Below are positions 7,724 to 16,085 of a stretch of DNA of 25,369 nt, piece after piece. The position numbers and the translations under genes were made by a program. The notes beneath the pieces were generated by a model that was not told the DNA's origin, made no database searches, and worked only from the letters and a program-made list of their open reading frames with translations. Every line of letters begins with the position of its first letter. Positions within the stretch are counted from its first letter, which is position 1. Source of the stretch: DALYJJ01 sp031969915 (GTDB taxonomy: Bacteria; Acidobacteriota; Terriglobia; Bryobacterales; Bryobacteraceae); assembly GCA_031969915.1 (NCBI GenBank), contig DALYJJ010000094.1, positions 1 through 25,369 on the forward strand, written 5' to 3'.

Positions 7724-8346
7724 GCGAGCCGATCCGCATTCTGATTGTGGAGGATCAATATTTCTTCCGCCTGGCGCTGCGGACGACCATCGATTCGCGG
7801 CCCGACATGACTATCGTCGCGGAGACCGGCAAGGGGAATGAGGCCTTGGACCTGTGCCGCGGGAGCCGTCCGGACGTGGTGATCATGGACCTGCGCCTGC
7901 CCGGCCTTTCGGGCTTCGAGGCGATTGACCAGATCCATCGCGAGTTCCCGGGCATCGGCATCCTGGTTCTGAGCAACTACGAAGGGAGCGAGGATGTGCA
8001 CCGGGCGCTCGCGGCGGGCGCACTCGCCTACCTCACCAAAGACGCAGGCGCGGATCTGCTGATCGCAGCGATCCTGAGCACCCGCGCGGGAAAACGCTAC
8101 GTCACGCCATCGATCGGCGCGCTCCTGGCCGAGCGCGTACCCGGAGCGGAGTTGACCGGCCGCGAACTCGACGTGCTGCGGCTGCTGGCGATGGGCCGGA
8201 GCAACCGCGAGTTGGGCGAACAGTTGGGCATCGCCGAGAACACGGTACGCATTCACGTCAGCCGCATCCTGGACAAGCTGGGCGTGGAGGACCGTACGCA
8301 AGCCGTGCTCCTGGCGATCCAACGCGGATTGGTGCATGTTGATTGA
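7720..8346 (+). CDS. NarL/FixJ-family response regulator (REC plus LuxR HTH)
   Basis: Starting at GTG 7720, which overlaps the kinase stop (GTGA), this 208-residue protein has a receiver domain at about 1-120. Acidic residues ED lie near residue 10 (VEDQYFF), the phospho-acceptor is D57 in VVIMDLRLPG, and the conserved lysine is in YLTKDA. A LuxR-type helix-turn-helix follows at about 145-205 (LTGRELDVLRLLAMG, NRELGEQLGIAENTVRIHVSRILDKLGV). The HisKA_3 kinase next to it is the usual partner class for NarL-type regulators. It is the obvious cognate output for the propeller sensor. Lying 120 bp upstream of the TonB-dependent receptor, it is the best candidate activator of the glycan genes downstream; this last point is inference from position. 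Confidence 0.95.
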   Translation: MSEPIRILIVEDQYFFRLALRTTIDSRPDMTIVAETGKGNEALDLCRGSRPDVVIMDLRLPGLSGFEAIDQIHREFPGIGILVLSNYEGSEDVHRALAAGALAYLTKDAGADLLIAAILSTRAGKRYVTPSIGALLAERVPGAELTGRELDVLRLLAMGRSNRELGEQLGIAENTVRIHVSRILDKLGVEDRTQAVLLAIQRGLVHVD

Positions 8347-8348
8347 AG

Positions 8349-8381
8349 TAGTCTTTTCGGACTATGGTTTACTAATCCGAA
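8349..8381. promoter_or_regulatory. Overlapping dyads upstream of the TonB-dependent receptor
   Basis: Two dyads overlap in the gap between regulator and receptor. TAGTC-N6-GACTA spans 8349-8364 and TTCGGA-N14-TCCGAA spans 8356-8381. They share bases, so as RNA they would be alternative structures; as DNA either could be a regulator site. This AT-richer patch in a GC-rich genome is also the likely promoter area of the receptor gene, but no clear -35/-10 pair was found. Confidence 0.4.
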
Positions 8382-8454
8382 ACTCAGACGACACGGTCGG
8401 AAATCGGTGACAGGATGGGCAAGCCGCGGAGTTCTACCGGACCCGCGGAGCTTC

Positions 8455-8463
8455 AGGAAGGAG
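8455..8463 (+). promoter_or_regulatory. Strong ribosome binding site (AGGAAGGAG) of the receptor gene
   Basis: The purine run AGGAAGGAG ends 3 nt before ATG 8467 and 6 nt before ATG 8470. It rules out the longer frame that could begin at 8407, and slightly favours 8470 over 8467 as the true start. Confidence 0.75.
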
Positions 8464-8466
8464 ACC

Positions 8467-11400
8467 ATGATGTCCCGTTTTGCCCGCCTCTTGCTGCTGA
8501 TTGCGCTCTGCGCTGCCTGCGCCTTTTCGCAGGTTGGCCGCGCCAGCCTGTTCGGCACGGTTACCGATTCCACCGGCGCCGCGGTTTCCAACGCCAAGGT
8601 GCAGATCATCAACACCGGAACCAACGTTGCGACCACTGCCGTCACCAATGAAGCGGGCTACTACACCGCTCCGTCGCTGCCCGTCGGCAGCTATCAGTTG
8701 GTGGTGGAACAAACCGGCTTCAAGAAGGCTGTTCGCGACGGCATCACGCTCCAGGTGGACCAGCGCGGCCAGGTGGACATCGCGCTCGAGGTCGGCAACC
8801 TGTCGGAATCCATCACCGTGAGCGGCGAAGCGCCGCTCGTCGACACAGGCAGCAGCACGGTGGGAAAGGTGATCGAGAACAAGCGCATTCAGGAGCTGCC
8901 CATCAACGGACGCAACGCGCTGGCGCTCACCTTGCTGGCGCCGGCGGTGCGCACCACGTTCGCCGGGAATCCGAACGGATTCGCCGATCGCGGCATCGCG
9001 CTGTCCGGTATGAGCATCAACGGCGGACCCTCCGCATTAAACGCCTTTGTGATGGACGGCGCGAACAATAACCAGGGGTATCTGGCCGACGTGAACGTGA
9101 GTCCGACGGTGGATGCGGTACAGGAATTCAAAGTGCAATCGGCCACCATGTCGGCGGAGTTCGGGTTCACGGCGGGCGGCGTAGTGAACCTGGTGACCAA
9201 GAGCGGCACGAACGAATTCCATGGCACGCTGTACCACTTCCTGCGCAACGACAAGTTCGACGCGCGCAACACCTTCGCCGCGTTGCGCGCGCCGTTTCGG
9301 TATAACCAGTTCGGCGGCGCGCTGGGCGGGCCGGTGAAGCTGCCCAAGATCTACGACGGCAAGAACCGCACGTTCTTCTTCTACAACTTTGAGGCCTGGT
9401 ACTTCCGGCGGGCCTCGAATCCGATCGGATCGACACCCATCGACACGTGGCGGCGGGGCGATTTCTCGAACTTCCTCAACGATCGCGGCCAGGTGATTCC
9501 GGTGTTCGATCCGGACACGCTACGGCGCGAGGGCGCGCAGGTGTTCCGCACGCAGTTCCCGAACAACGTGATTCCGACGGCGCGGCTGGACCCCACGACG
9601 GTGGCGTTCCTCCGTTACATGCCTGCGCCGAACCGCACGCCGGTGAACGCATTCACGCAGCAGAACAACTATCTTTCGACGATCACCGAGAGCCGCGAGA
9701 TGCAGCAGAACACTGCGAAGGTGGATCACCGGTTCAGCGACCGGAATTCGATCTACGGCCGGTACACGTTCTACCGCCACTTCACGAATGCGGGCAACCT
9801 GCAATCGCCCTGGCCGGACCCGCTGGTGCGGGCGCGGCTCGACGACCTGCGCAACAACAACTTCGTGCTGAACGACACGCACACGTTTTCCCCGAACCTG
9901 CTGAACGAATTCCGAGTGAGCGTGGCGCGCTCGTCGTTCCCCTTCCAGGCAGCGAGCTTTGGGCAGAACCTGCCCCGCGAGCTGGGCCTGCATCCGTCGA
10001 TCCCCTCCGACACGCTGCCCTTCATGAACAACTTCGGATTCGCCAACTTCGGCGCGTTCACGGTGGGCCTGCGAGGCAGCACGAACTGGCAGTTCTTCGA
10101 CATGATCACCTGGATCAAGGGCGGGCACACGGTGAAGATCGGCTACGATCACCGGCTGAACCAGGCGAACAACTTCCAACGGGAAACGCCCTCGCACTCA
10201 TTCAACTTCGGCGGCGGGCTCACCAACAACCCGGCGGCGCCGGCGGGTACGGGCTCGGCGTTCGCGACGTTCCTGCTCGGCCAGGTTGCGAGCGCCACGG
10301 GCTTCGTGTACCTGGGCGAAGCGCAGAAGTCGTACTCGTCGAGCGTCTTCATCCAGGACGACTGGCGGGTGAACCGCAAGCTGACGGTGAACCTCGGCCT
10401 GCGGTGGGACTACCAGCAGTGGCCCCGCGAACGGAACAACGGCACCTCGAATTTCGACCCCACCCGCACCATAGCGGGAACGAATCTGCGGGGCGCGACC
10501 GTCTTCGCAGGCGTCGACTACGGCGCTGCGCCGTTCGAACCCATCTACTCGAATTTCGGTCCGCGCGTCGGCTTGGCCTACGACCTCACTGGCAAGGGCT
10601 CGACCGTGTTCCGCGCCGGATACTCGATCTACTATCCGAGCACGTTTTATCGGGACACGTTCGGCAGCACATCGGGTTTCGCCAACACGCAGACCCAATA
10701 CATCCCGCCGGGCGGCGATACGAACCTGCCCGCGTTTCGCTTCCGCGACGGCCTGCCGTTCGCGCCCACGCAGCCGCTGGGCGCGCGCCTCGGCGCCGCG
10801 GGTTTCCTCGGGCAGAACGTCACCTGGGATCAGCCCAATGAAAGAGTGCCGATGTCCCAGCAGTGGTCGGCTTCCTTGCAGCAGCAGGTGAAGGGATGGC
10901 TGCTCGACGCCACCTACTCGGCCAATCGCGGCACGCACCTGATCGCCGGCGGCTACAACTTGAACGGCGTGCAGCCGCAGAACTGGCAGTTTGGCCAGCG
11001 CCTGACCCAGGAGCGGGTGGCAAACCCGTATGCCGGCCAGGTGCCCGGCGCGTTGGGCGGCGCGACCATTACGCTACAGCAATCGCTCGCCGCGTTCCCC
11101 TACTACAACGCGGTCACGGTTCGGAACCCGCACCTCGGCAACTCCATCTACCACGCGCTCCTGTTCACGGCCGAGCGCCGCTTCCAATCCGGCCTGGTGC
11201 TGTTGTTCTCCTATACGAATGGCAAGCTGATCAGCGACTCCGTGGTGACGCCGATCAACTTCGGACCCGGCCTGGAACAAGTGGGCATCGTCGGCTACCA
11301 GGACGGCCTGGCGGCACGGAATCTGGAGCGGGCGATCGACCCAACCGACATCTCGCAGCGCGGCGTCATCAGCCTGGTCTATGAACTGCCCTTCGGCAAG

Positions 11401-11901
11401 GGCCGCAAGTTCGGCGCCAACGTGAACCGCGTGGCGAACGTACTGATCGGCGGCTGGCAGTTGAACAACATCACCACCATGCAGACGGGCGTGCCGCTCA
11501 CCATCTCCGGCGCCAACAACTTCCGGGCCGGCCGGCCGAACTCGACCGGGTCCAGCGCGAAGATCGACAATCCCACGGCCGCGCGATGGTTCGACACGAC
11601 CCAGTTCGTGAACCCGCCGAACTTCACACTCGGTACGATCGGGCGCACGCTGCCCGACGTACGTTCGCCGGGCGTGTTCAACATGGACCTTTCGGCGATC
11701 AAGGACACGCGCCTCACGGAAGCGCTCCGCCTGCAGTTCCGCGCGGAGGCGTTCAACTGGCTGAACAACGTCAACCTGGGACTGCCCAATATGGGTTTCT
11801 CCGCGGGTCCCGATGGCCGCAACCAGAGCGCCGCGTTCGGCACCATCGTCTCCGCGCGAGACGCCCGTATCGTCCAATTCGGCCTGAAGCTGATCTTCTA
11901 G
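8467..11901 (+). CDS. Oar-like TonB-dependent receptor with N-terminal carboxypeptidase-regulatory domain
   Basis: This protein of 1,144 residues (one fewer from ATG 8470) starts with a signal peptide (FARLLLLIALCAACAFSQ). A carboxypeptidase-regulatory-like beta-sandwich follows at about residues 25-110 (GTVTDSTGAAVSNAKV, NEAGYYTAPSLPVGSYQL). Next is a plug domain (ELPINGRNALALTLLAP, FVMDGANNNQGY, VQEFKVQSATMSAEFG, GGVVNLVTKSGTNEFHGTLY) and then a long beta-barrel ending in VQFGLKLIF, with the terminal aromatic expected of outer-membrane barrels. The organisation matches the Oar-like receptors that are multiplied in Acidobacteriota, and by analogy with SusC it would bring oligosaccharides across the outer membrane. 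No SusD partner is present. A strong hairpin separates it from the glycoside hydrolase genes. The substrate cannot be read from the sequence. Confidence 0.93.
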   Translation: MMSRFARLLLLIALCAACAFSQVGRASLFGTVTDSTGAAVSNAKVQIINTGTNVATTAVTNEAGYYTAPSLPVGSYQLVVEQTGFKKAVRDGITLQVDQRGQVDIALEVGNLSESITVSGEAPLVDTGSSTVGKVIENKRIQELPINGRNALALTLLAPAVRTTFAGNPNGFADRGIALSGMSINGGPSALNAFVMDGANNNQGYLADVNVSPTVDAVQEFKVQSATMSAEFGFTAGGVVNLVTKSGTNEFHGTLYHFLRNDKFDARNTFAALRAPFRYNQFGGALGGPVKLPKIYDGKNRTFFFYNFEAWYFRRASNPIGSTPIDTWRRGDFSNFLNDRGQVIPVFDPDTLRREGAQVFRTQFPNNVIPTARLDPTTVAFLRYMPAPNRTPVNAFTQQNNYLSTITESREMQQNTAKVDHRFSDRNSIYGRYTFYRHFTNAGNLQSPWPDPLVRARLDDLRNNNFVLNDTHTFSPNLLNEFRVSVARSSFPFQAASFGQNLPRELGLHPSIPSDTLPFMNNFGFANFGAFTVGLRGSTNWQFFDMITWIKGGHTVKIGYDHRLNQANNFQRETPSHSFNFGGGLTNNPAAPAGTGSAFATFLLGQVASATGFVYLGEAQKSYSSSVFIQDDWRVNRKLTVNLGLRWDYQQWPRERNNGTSNFDPTRTIAGTNLRGATVFAGVDYGAAPFEPIYSNFGPRVGLAYDLTGKGSTVFRAGYSIYYPSTFYRDTFGSTSGFANTQTQYIPPGGDTNLPAFRFRDGLPFAPTQPLGARLGAAGFLGQNVTWDQPNERVPMSQQWSASLQQQVKGWLLDATYSANRGTHLIAGGYNLNGVQPQNWQFGQRLTQERVANPYAGQVPGALGGATITLQQSLAAFPYYNAVTVRNPHLGNSIYHALLFTAERRFQSGLVLLFSYTNGKLISDSVVTPINFGPGLEQVGIVGYQDGLAARNLERAIDPTDISQRGVISLVYELPFGKGRKFGANVNRVANVLIGGWQLNNITTMQTGVPLTISGANNFRAGRPNSTGSSAKIDNPTAARWFDTTQFVNPPNFTLGTIGRTLPDVRSPGVFNMDLSAIKDTRLTEALRLQFRAEAFNWLNNVNLGLPNMGFSAGPDGRNQSAAFGTIVSARDARIVQFGLKLIF

Positions 11902-11917
11902 ATCCGCCAGGCGCGTT

Positions 11918-11944
11918 CCGGCGGGGGCACGGTTCCCCCGCCGG
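11918..11944 (+). terminator. Perfect 10-bp GC hairpin between receptor and first GH16 gene
   Basis: CCGGCGGGGG (11918-11927) pairs perfectly with CCCCCGCCGG (11935-11944) around a 7-nt loop. It lies 16 nt after the receptor stop. There is no U-tract behind it (the next bases are TCGGCTTCTCC), so it is not a classical intrinsic terminator. It may instead be a partial terminator or an RNA-stability element that sets the receptor transcript apart from the downstream genes. Confidence 0.6.
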
Positions 11945-11974
11945 TCGGCTTCTCCGCTCCCGAACCAAGCTTCC

Positions 11975-11979
11975 AGGAG
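11975..11979 (+). promoter_or_regulatory. Ribosome binding site (AGGAG) deciding the first GH16 start
   Basis: AGGAG ends 7 nt before ATG 11987, the ideal distance, but only 1 nt before the in-frame GTG at 11981. ATG 11987 is therefore the preferred start. Confidence 0.75.
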
Positions 11980-11986
11980 AGTGCTC

Positions 11987-12712
11987 ATGCCCGTGAACCG
12001 CCTCTGCTTCCTGCTGCTTCCCGTCGCGGCGTTGGCCGCTCCGCCGGAAGGCTACAAACTCCACTGGGCCGATGAGTTCGAGGGCTCCTCGCTCGACACA
12101 GCGAAGTGGCTGCATCGGACCGATTCGAAGCACTGGAGCACGCAGTTGCCATCCAACGTCACGGTGGCGGACGGCAACCTGATTCTGAATCTCAGAAAAG
12201 AGCAAGCCGGCGGCAAGGAATACACCGGCGCGGGCGTGATCAGCCGGGAGGCCTTTCGCTTCGGCTATTACGAATCTCGTTTTCGCATCGACGCGGGCAA
12301 GGGTTGGCACTCGTCGTTCTGGATGATGGGCCACGACGGCTCGGGCGGCACCGGCACGACCAAGACGGAGTTGGAACTCGACGTCATTGAGAACGACTCG
12401 ATCGATCTCACCTCCTACGGCGTGAACATTCACAAGTGGCAGGGCGAGCACACCACGCACGGACACAAGAAAGTGGCTACGCCCACGCTCGCCGAGTATC
12501 GCGTGTTCGGCTGCCTCTACACTCCGCAACAGGTGATCTACTACCTGGACGGCCAACCAGTGCAGACGGTCGACGTATCGCAATTGCCGCATGGCGATCT
12601 GCACATCTGGCTGACCTCCATCGCCTCCCACCTGGGCAAAACGGACCGCGTGGACGATGCGCGTCTGCCGGGCCGCGTGCTCTTCGATTACGTCCGCTTC
12701 TATTCAAAATGA
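11987..12712 (+). CDS. Glycoside hydrolase family 16 protein (first of two)
   Basis: This 241-residue protein has a signal peptide (NRLCFLLLPVAALAAPP) and a single GH16 jelly-roll domain without extra modules. The catalytic motif ExDxxE is ELDVIE, with nucleophile E130, D132 and acid/base E135. Other GH16-like features are WADEFEGSSLDTAKW near the start and GWHSSFWMMG before the motif. GH16 enzymes are retaining endo-hydrolases or transglycosylases acting on beta-1,3/1,4-glucans, galactans and related polymers; the subfamily cannot be set here. It is clearly a paralogue of the GH16 gene at 16082, sharing the block GGKEYTGxGVISR, the GYYExR motif and the C-terminal LPGR. The stop overlaps the next gene's ATG (ATGA), so this gene begins a translationally coupled chain. 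Confidence 0.92.
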   Translation: MPVNRLCFLLLPVAALAAPPEGYKLHWADEFEGSSLDTAKWLHRTDSKHWSTQLPSNVTVADGNLILNLRKEQAGGKEYTGAGVISREAFRFGYYESRFRIDAGKGWHSSFWMMGHDGSGGTGTTKTELELDVIENDSIDLTSYGVNIHKWQGEHTTHGHKKVATPTLAEYRVFGCLYTPQQVIYYLDGQPVQTVDVSQLPHGDLHIWLTSIASHLGKTDRVDDARLPGRVLFDYVRFYSK

Positions 12713-13818
12713 CGCGCCGCACGGTCCTTCAATCCGGCGCCGCTCTGCTGCCGCTACGGGGGCAGGCCGCCGCGCCGCTGCCGCCGAGCACGCTCGACTT
12801 CCAGCGGTTGCTGCCGAAGCGCGCGCCGCGAGCGAACATCTTCACGCTTCCCGATTACATGGTCTGGTGCGCGAGCATGGTCCGCACGCCCGACGGCGTC
12901 TGCCACATGATGTTCTCGCGCTGGCCGCGCGCGCTCGGGTTTGACGCCTGGGCGACGCACTCGGAAATCGCCTACGCCACCGCGCCCCGCCCGGAAGGCC
13001 CGTACACATTCCGCCACGCCGCGCTGCCGGCGCGATGCGCGCGTTACTGGGACGGGCACGTCACCCACAATCCGTGCGTCATCGCGCACGGCGGGAAATT
13101 CTACCTCTACTACACCGGCAATCACGGCCCCGATACCTGGAAGCCGGATGCCAACCCGACGCAGGAAGGCTGGTGGGTGCACCGCAATCACCAGCGCGTG
13201 GGCGTGGCCGTGGCGGACCATCCATCGGGACCGTGGAAGCGTTCCGACCGCCCGCTCCTGGACGTGCCGGAGTACGGCCAGGGCATCATCGGCGTGCCGT
13301 GCGTCGCCGCGCGGCCGGGCGGCGGTTGGCTGATGGTCTATAAAACGCTTGCGCCTGGGCCGGGGCGATTTGGCGGAGGCGTGTTCAACTATCCTGCCGT
13401 GGCGGATCATCCGCTCGGACCGTTTCGCAAGCACGCGGTGCCCATGGTGGACAAGCGTAAGGTCTTCGACAGGCACTTCGACTTTCACATCGACGATCAC
13501 GTCGAGTTCTTTTGCGGCGACCGCTACTACGCCATCGTGAAAGACCACGACGCTCCGTTCCTCACACCGCACGGCCGCTGTCTGTACCTGCTCGAGTCCC
13601 CGGACGGCCTGGCGTGGGAGAGGTCAAAACATTTGCTGGTGACTGCGTTTCAGCTCGATTGGGACGACGGCTCGACGCAGCACTTCGAGCGGCTTGAAAT
13701 GCCGAAGCTGCACTTCGAAAACGGAAAGCCGAGAGTGCTCTTCCTGGCCGCCCGGACCGCGGGCGACCCGGCCGCCGTTTCCTTCAACATCGCCGTCCCC
13801 CTCGGAGGTGGTTCGTGA
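12709..13818 (+). CDS. Tat-exported GH43/GH117-like five-bladed propeller glycoside hydrolase
   Basis: The ATG at 12709 overlaps the GH16 stop and gives 369 residues. The N-terminus MTRRTVLQSGAALLPL is a twin-arginine signal. The body shows the repeated pattern of GH43/GH117-type propellers: CASMVRTPDGVCHMMFSRWP, WATHSEIAYATAPRPEGPY, HNPCVIAHGGKFYLYYTGN, VGVAVADHPSGPWKRSDRP, FNYPAVADHPLGPF, and a late FERLEMPKLHF. The xxPxGPW/F signature recurs at blade boundaries and is common in exo-acting hydrolases of this clan. Candidate catalytic acids are D in YWDGHVTHN and in FHIDDHVEFF, but I cannot fix them without an alignment. Substrate is unknown; arabinosides, anhydro-galactosides and other terminal sugars all occur in the clan. 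It overlaps the FAD oxidoreductase start by 4 nt. Confidence 0.8.
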   Translation: MTRRTVLQSGAALLPLRGQAAAPLPPSTLDFQRLLPKRAPRANIFTLPDYMVWCASMVRTPDGVCHMMFSRWPRALGFDAWATHSEIAYATAPRPEGPYTFRHAALPARCARYWDGHVTHNPCVIAHGGKFYLYYTGNHGPDTWKPDANPTQEGWWVHRNHQRVGVAVADHPSGPWKRSDRPLLDVPEYGQGIIGVPCVAARPGGGWLMVYKTLAPGPGRFGGGVFNYPAVADHPLGPFRKHAVPMVDKRKVFDRHFDFHIDDHVEFFCGDRYYAIVKDHDAPFLTPHGRCLYLLESPDGLAWERSKHLLVTAFQLDWDDGSTQHFERLEMPKLHFENGKPRVLFLAARTAGDPAAVSFNIAVPLGGGS

Positions 13819-16085
13819 TCAGAGAACCAGGGCCGCACGCAAGAGCCCCGCGCGAAGTGCGCCTGGACGCCGACCTGGCGATTGCGGGCGGCGGGCTGGC
13901 CGGGACTTGCGCGGCGATCACCGCCGCGCGGGCGGGCCTCCGTGTGGTGCTGGTGCAGGATCGCCCGGTTCTTGGCGGGAACTCGTCGTCCGAAGTGCGC
14001 CTGTGGATCCTGGGCGCGACGTCGCACATGGGCAACAACAACCGCTGGGCGCGCGAGGGTGGCGTCATCGACGAGATCCTGGTGGAGAACCTGCACCGCA
14101 ACCCGGAGGGCAATCCCCTGGTGCTCGACAGCATCGTGCTCGAAAAGGTGGTGGAGGAGCCGAACATCACGCTGCTGCTGAACACCGCGGTGCACGAGGT
14201 GGAGAAGTGCGGCCCCGACACGATCTCCGCGTTGAGCGCCTTCTGCAGCCAGAACAGCACGGCGTATCGCATCGCCGCGCCGCTGTTCTGCGATGCCTCG
14301 GGCGACGGGATCGTCGGCTTTCTCGCGGGCGCCGCGTTTCGCATGGGCGCCGAGAGCCGCGACGAGTTCGGCGAAGGCTTCGCGCCGCCCGCCGCTTATG
14401 GTGAGCTGCTCGGCCACTCGCTCTACTTCTATTCGAAGGACACCGGAAGGCCGGTGCGCTTCACTGCGCCGTCGTTCGCGCTGAAGGACATCACGAAGAT
14501 CCCGCGCTTCCGGGACATCAAAGCCACCGACTACGGCTGCCGCTTCTGGTGGTTCGAGTACGGCGGCCGCATGGACACGGTCCACGACACCGAGGCCATC
14601 AAGTGGGAGCTGTGGAAGGTGGCGTACGGGGTGTGGGACTACATCAAGAACTCGGGGCGTTTTCCGGAAGCGGAAACGATGACGCTCGAGTGGATCGGCA
14701 CGATTCCCGGCAAACGCGAGAGCCGCCGCTTCGAGGGCGACCTGATCCTGACACAGCAGGACGTGGTGGAGCAGCGCGCGCACCCGGATGCGGTTTCCTT
14801 TGGCGGCTGGGCGATGGACTTGCATCCCGCCGACGGCGTCTACAGTGAGCTGGCGGGCTGCACGCAGTGGCACTCGAAGGGCGTGTACCAGATTCCCTTC
14901 CGCACCATGTACAGCCGCAACATCCGGAACCTGCTGCTGACGGGGAGGCTGATCAGCGTGTCGCACGTGGCGTTCGGCTCCACGCGGGTGATGGCAACCT
15001 GCGCCCACAACGGGCAGGCCGCGGGAATGGCCGCGGTGCTTTGCCGGCGCCACAACGTGATGCCGCGCGAAGTCCCGATGGCGGAGCTGCAGCGGGAGTT
15101 GATGCGTGCGGGCCAGTACATCCCCGGCCTGGCGCTGGACGATCCGGAGGACCTGGCGCAAACGGCCTCGCTTCGCGCCTCCAGTTGTTTCGAACTCGAA
15201 GAACTGCCGCCGGACAGCGAAGTGCAGGCGCTCGACATCGCGCGCGCCATGCTGCTGCCGGTGCCCGCCGGGCGCATGCCCTCGGTGACCTTCCTGGTGG
15301 ATGTAGCGCGGCCGACGACACTCGCGGCCGCAGTCCGCGGCAGTTGCCGGGCGGGCAACTACACACCGGAATGCGTGTTGCATACCCAACGCTTCGATCT
15401 GCAGCCCGGACCGGGTCAGGCGATTCGCATCGCGAGTGACGTCACGATCGAATCGGCCCGCTACCTGGCCTACATCCTGGAGCGCAACCCGGACGTCTCG
15501 GTGCAGCTCAGCGACCGGCGCGTCACGGGCATCCTCAGCTTGTCCCAATCGATGAACAAGGCGGTGGCGAAAGGCGCGCGGCAGGAGCCGCCGGAAGGCA
15601 GCGGCATCGACTCCTTCGAATTCTGGCTGCCCTCGCGCCGTCCCGGCGGGAAGAACATGGCGATCGGAGTGGAACCGCCGCTGCGTTGCTTCTGTGCGAA
15701 GAACGTTGTGAACGGCGTCGCCAGACCCACCCTGCAGCCGAACGCGTGGGTGGCCGCGCCGGCCGACCAGGAGCCCTGCCTCACTCTGAGATGGCCCTCT
15801 GCGCAGACTATCGGCCGGATCGAACTCTCCTTCGACACGGACTTCGACCATCCGATGGAATCCGTGCTGATGGGGCATCCGGAGCGGGACCTGCCGTTCT
15901 GCGTTTCGAGCTACCGGGTGCTGGGCGGAGAGGGACAGGTGCTGCACGAGTGCGCCGCGAATCACCAGACGCGCAACACCATTCGGCTCCCGGCGCCGGT
16001 GCGAACCAGCGAGCTCCGAATCGAGGTGCGATCAACCCACGGCGCTCCGGCCGCGATCTTCGAAGTGAGGTGCTACGAGCGATGA
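13815..16085 (+). CDS. FAD-dependent oxidoreductase (FAD_oxidored family) with C-terminal galactose-binding-like domain
   Basis: Starting at GTG 13815, overlapping the previous stop (GTGA), it encodes 756 residues without a signal peptide. The N-terminal Rossmann motif is IAGGGLAGTCAAITAARAG (about residues 23-41), followed by VLVQDRPVLGGNSSSEVR, the later FAD contact CDASGDGIVG and the closing LLLTGRLISVSHVAFGS/ATCAHNGQAAGM (about 375-405). These fit the FAD_oxidored (PF12831-type) family. The last 110 residues (LTLRWPSAQTIGRIELSF to AAIFEVRCYE) look like a discoidin/galactose-binding-like sandwich. Such proteins are often seen near glycoside hydrolases in Planctomycetota, Bacteroidota and Acidobacteriota, but I know of no confirmed reaction. 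Its place between two hydrolases suggests oxidation of a sugar or uronate released by them, in the cytoplasm. A long ORF on the opposite strand is a GC-driven shadow. Confidence 0.88.
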   Translation: MIREPGPHARAPREVRLDADLAIAGGGLAGTCAAITAARAGLRVVLVQDRPVLGGNSSSEVRLWILGATSHMGNNNRWAREGGVIDEILVENLHRNPEGNPLVLDSIVLEKVVEEPNITLLLNTAVHEVEKCGPDTISALSAFCSQNSTAYRIAAPLFCDASGDGIVGFLAGAAFRMGAESRDEFGEGFAPPAAYGELLGHSLYFYSKDTGRPVRFTAPSFALKDITKIPRFRDIKATDYGCRFWWFEYGGRMDTVHDTEAIKWELWKVAYGVWDYIKNSGRFPEAETMTLEWIGTIPGKRESRRFEGDLILTQQDVVEQRAHPDAVSFGGWAMDLHPADGVYSELAGCTQWHSKGVYQIPFRTMYSRNIRNLLLTGRLISVSHVAFGSTRVMATCAHNGQAAGMAAVLCRRHNVMPREVPMAELQRELMRAGQYIPGLALDDPEDLAQTASLRASSCFELEELPPDSEVQALDIARAMLLPVPAGRMPSVTFLVDVARPTTLAAAVRGSCRAGNYTPECVLHTQRFDLQPGPGQAIRIASDVTIESARYLAYILERNPDVSVQLSDRRVTGILSLSQSMNKAVAKGARQEPPEGSGIDSFEFWLPSRRPGGKNMAIGVEPPLRCFCAKNVVNGVARPTLQPNAWVAAPADQEPCLTLRWPSAQTIGRIELSFDTDFDHPMESVLMGHPERDLPFCVSSYRVLGGEGQVLHECAANHQTRNTIRLPAPVRTSELRIEVRSTHGAPAAIFEVRCYER

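Noticed and set aside
13650..15965. Minus-strand ORF of 771 codons
   Set aside because: It lies antisense to the FAD oxidoreductase, which has clear FAD motifs. The reverse product is rich in R, H, A and V without any domain.
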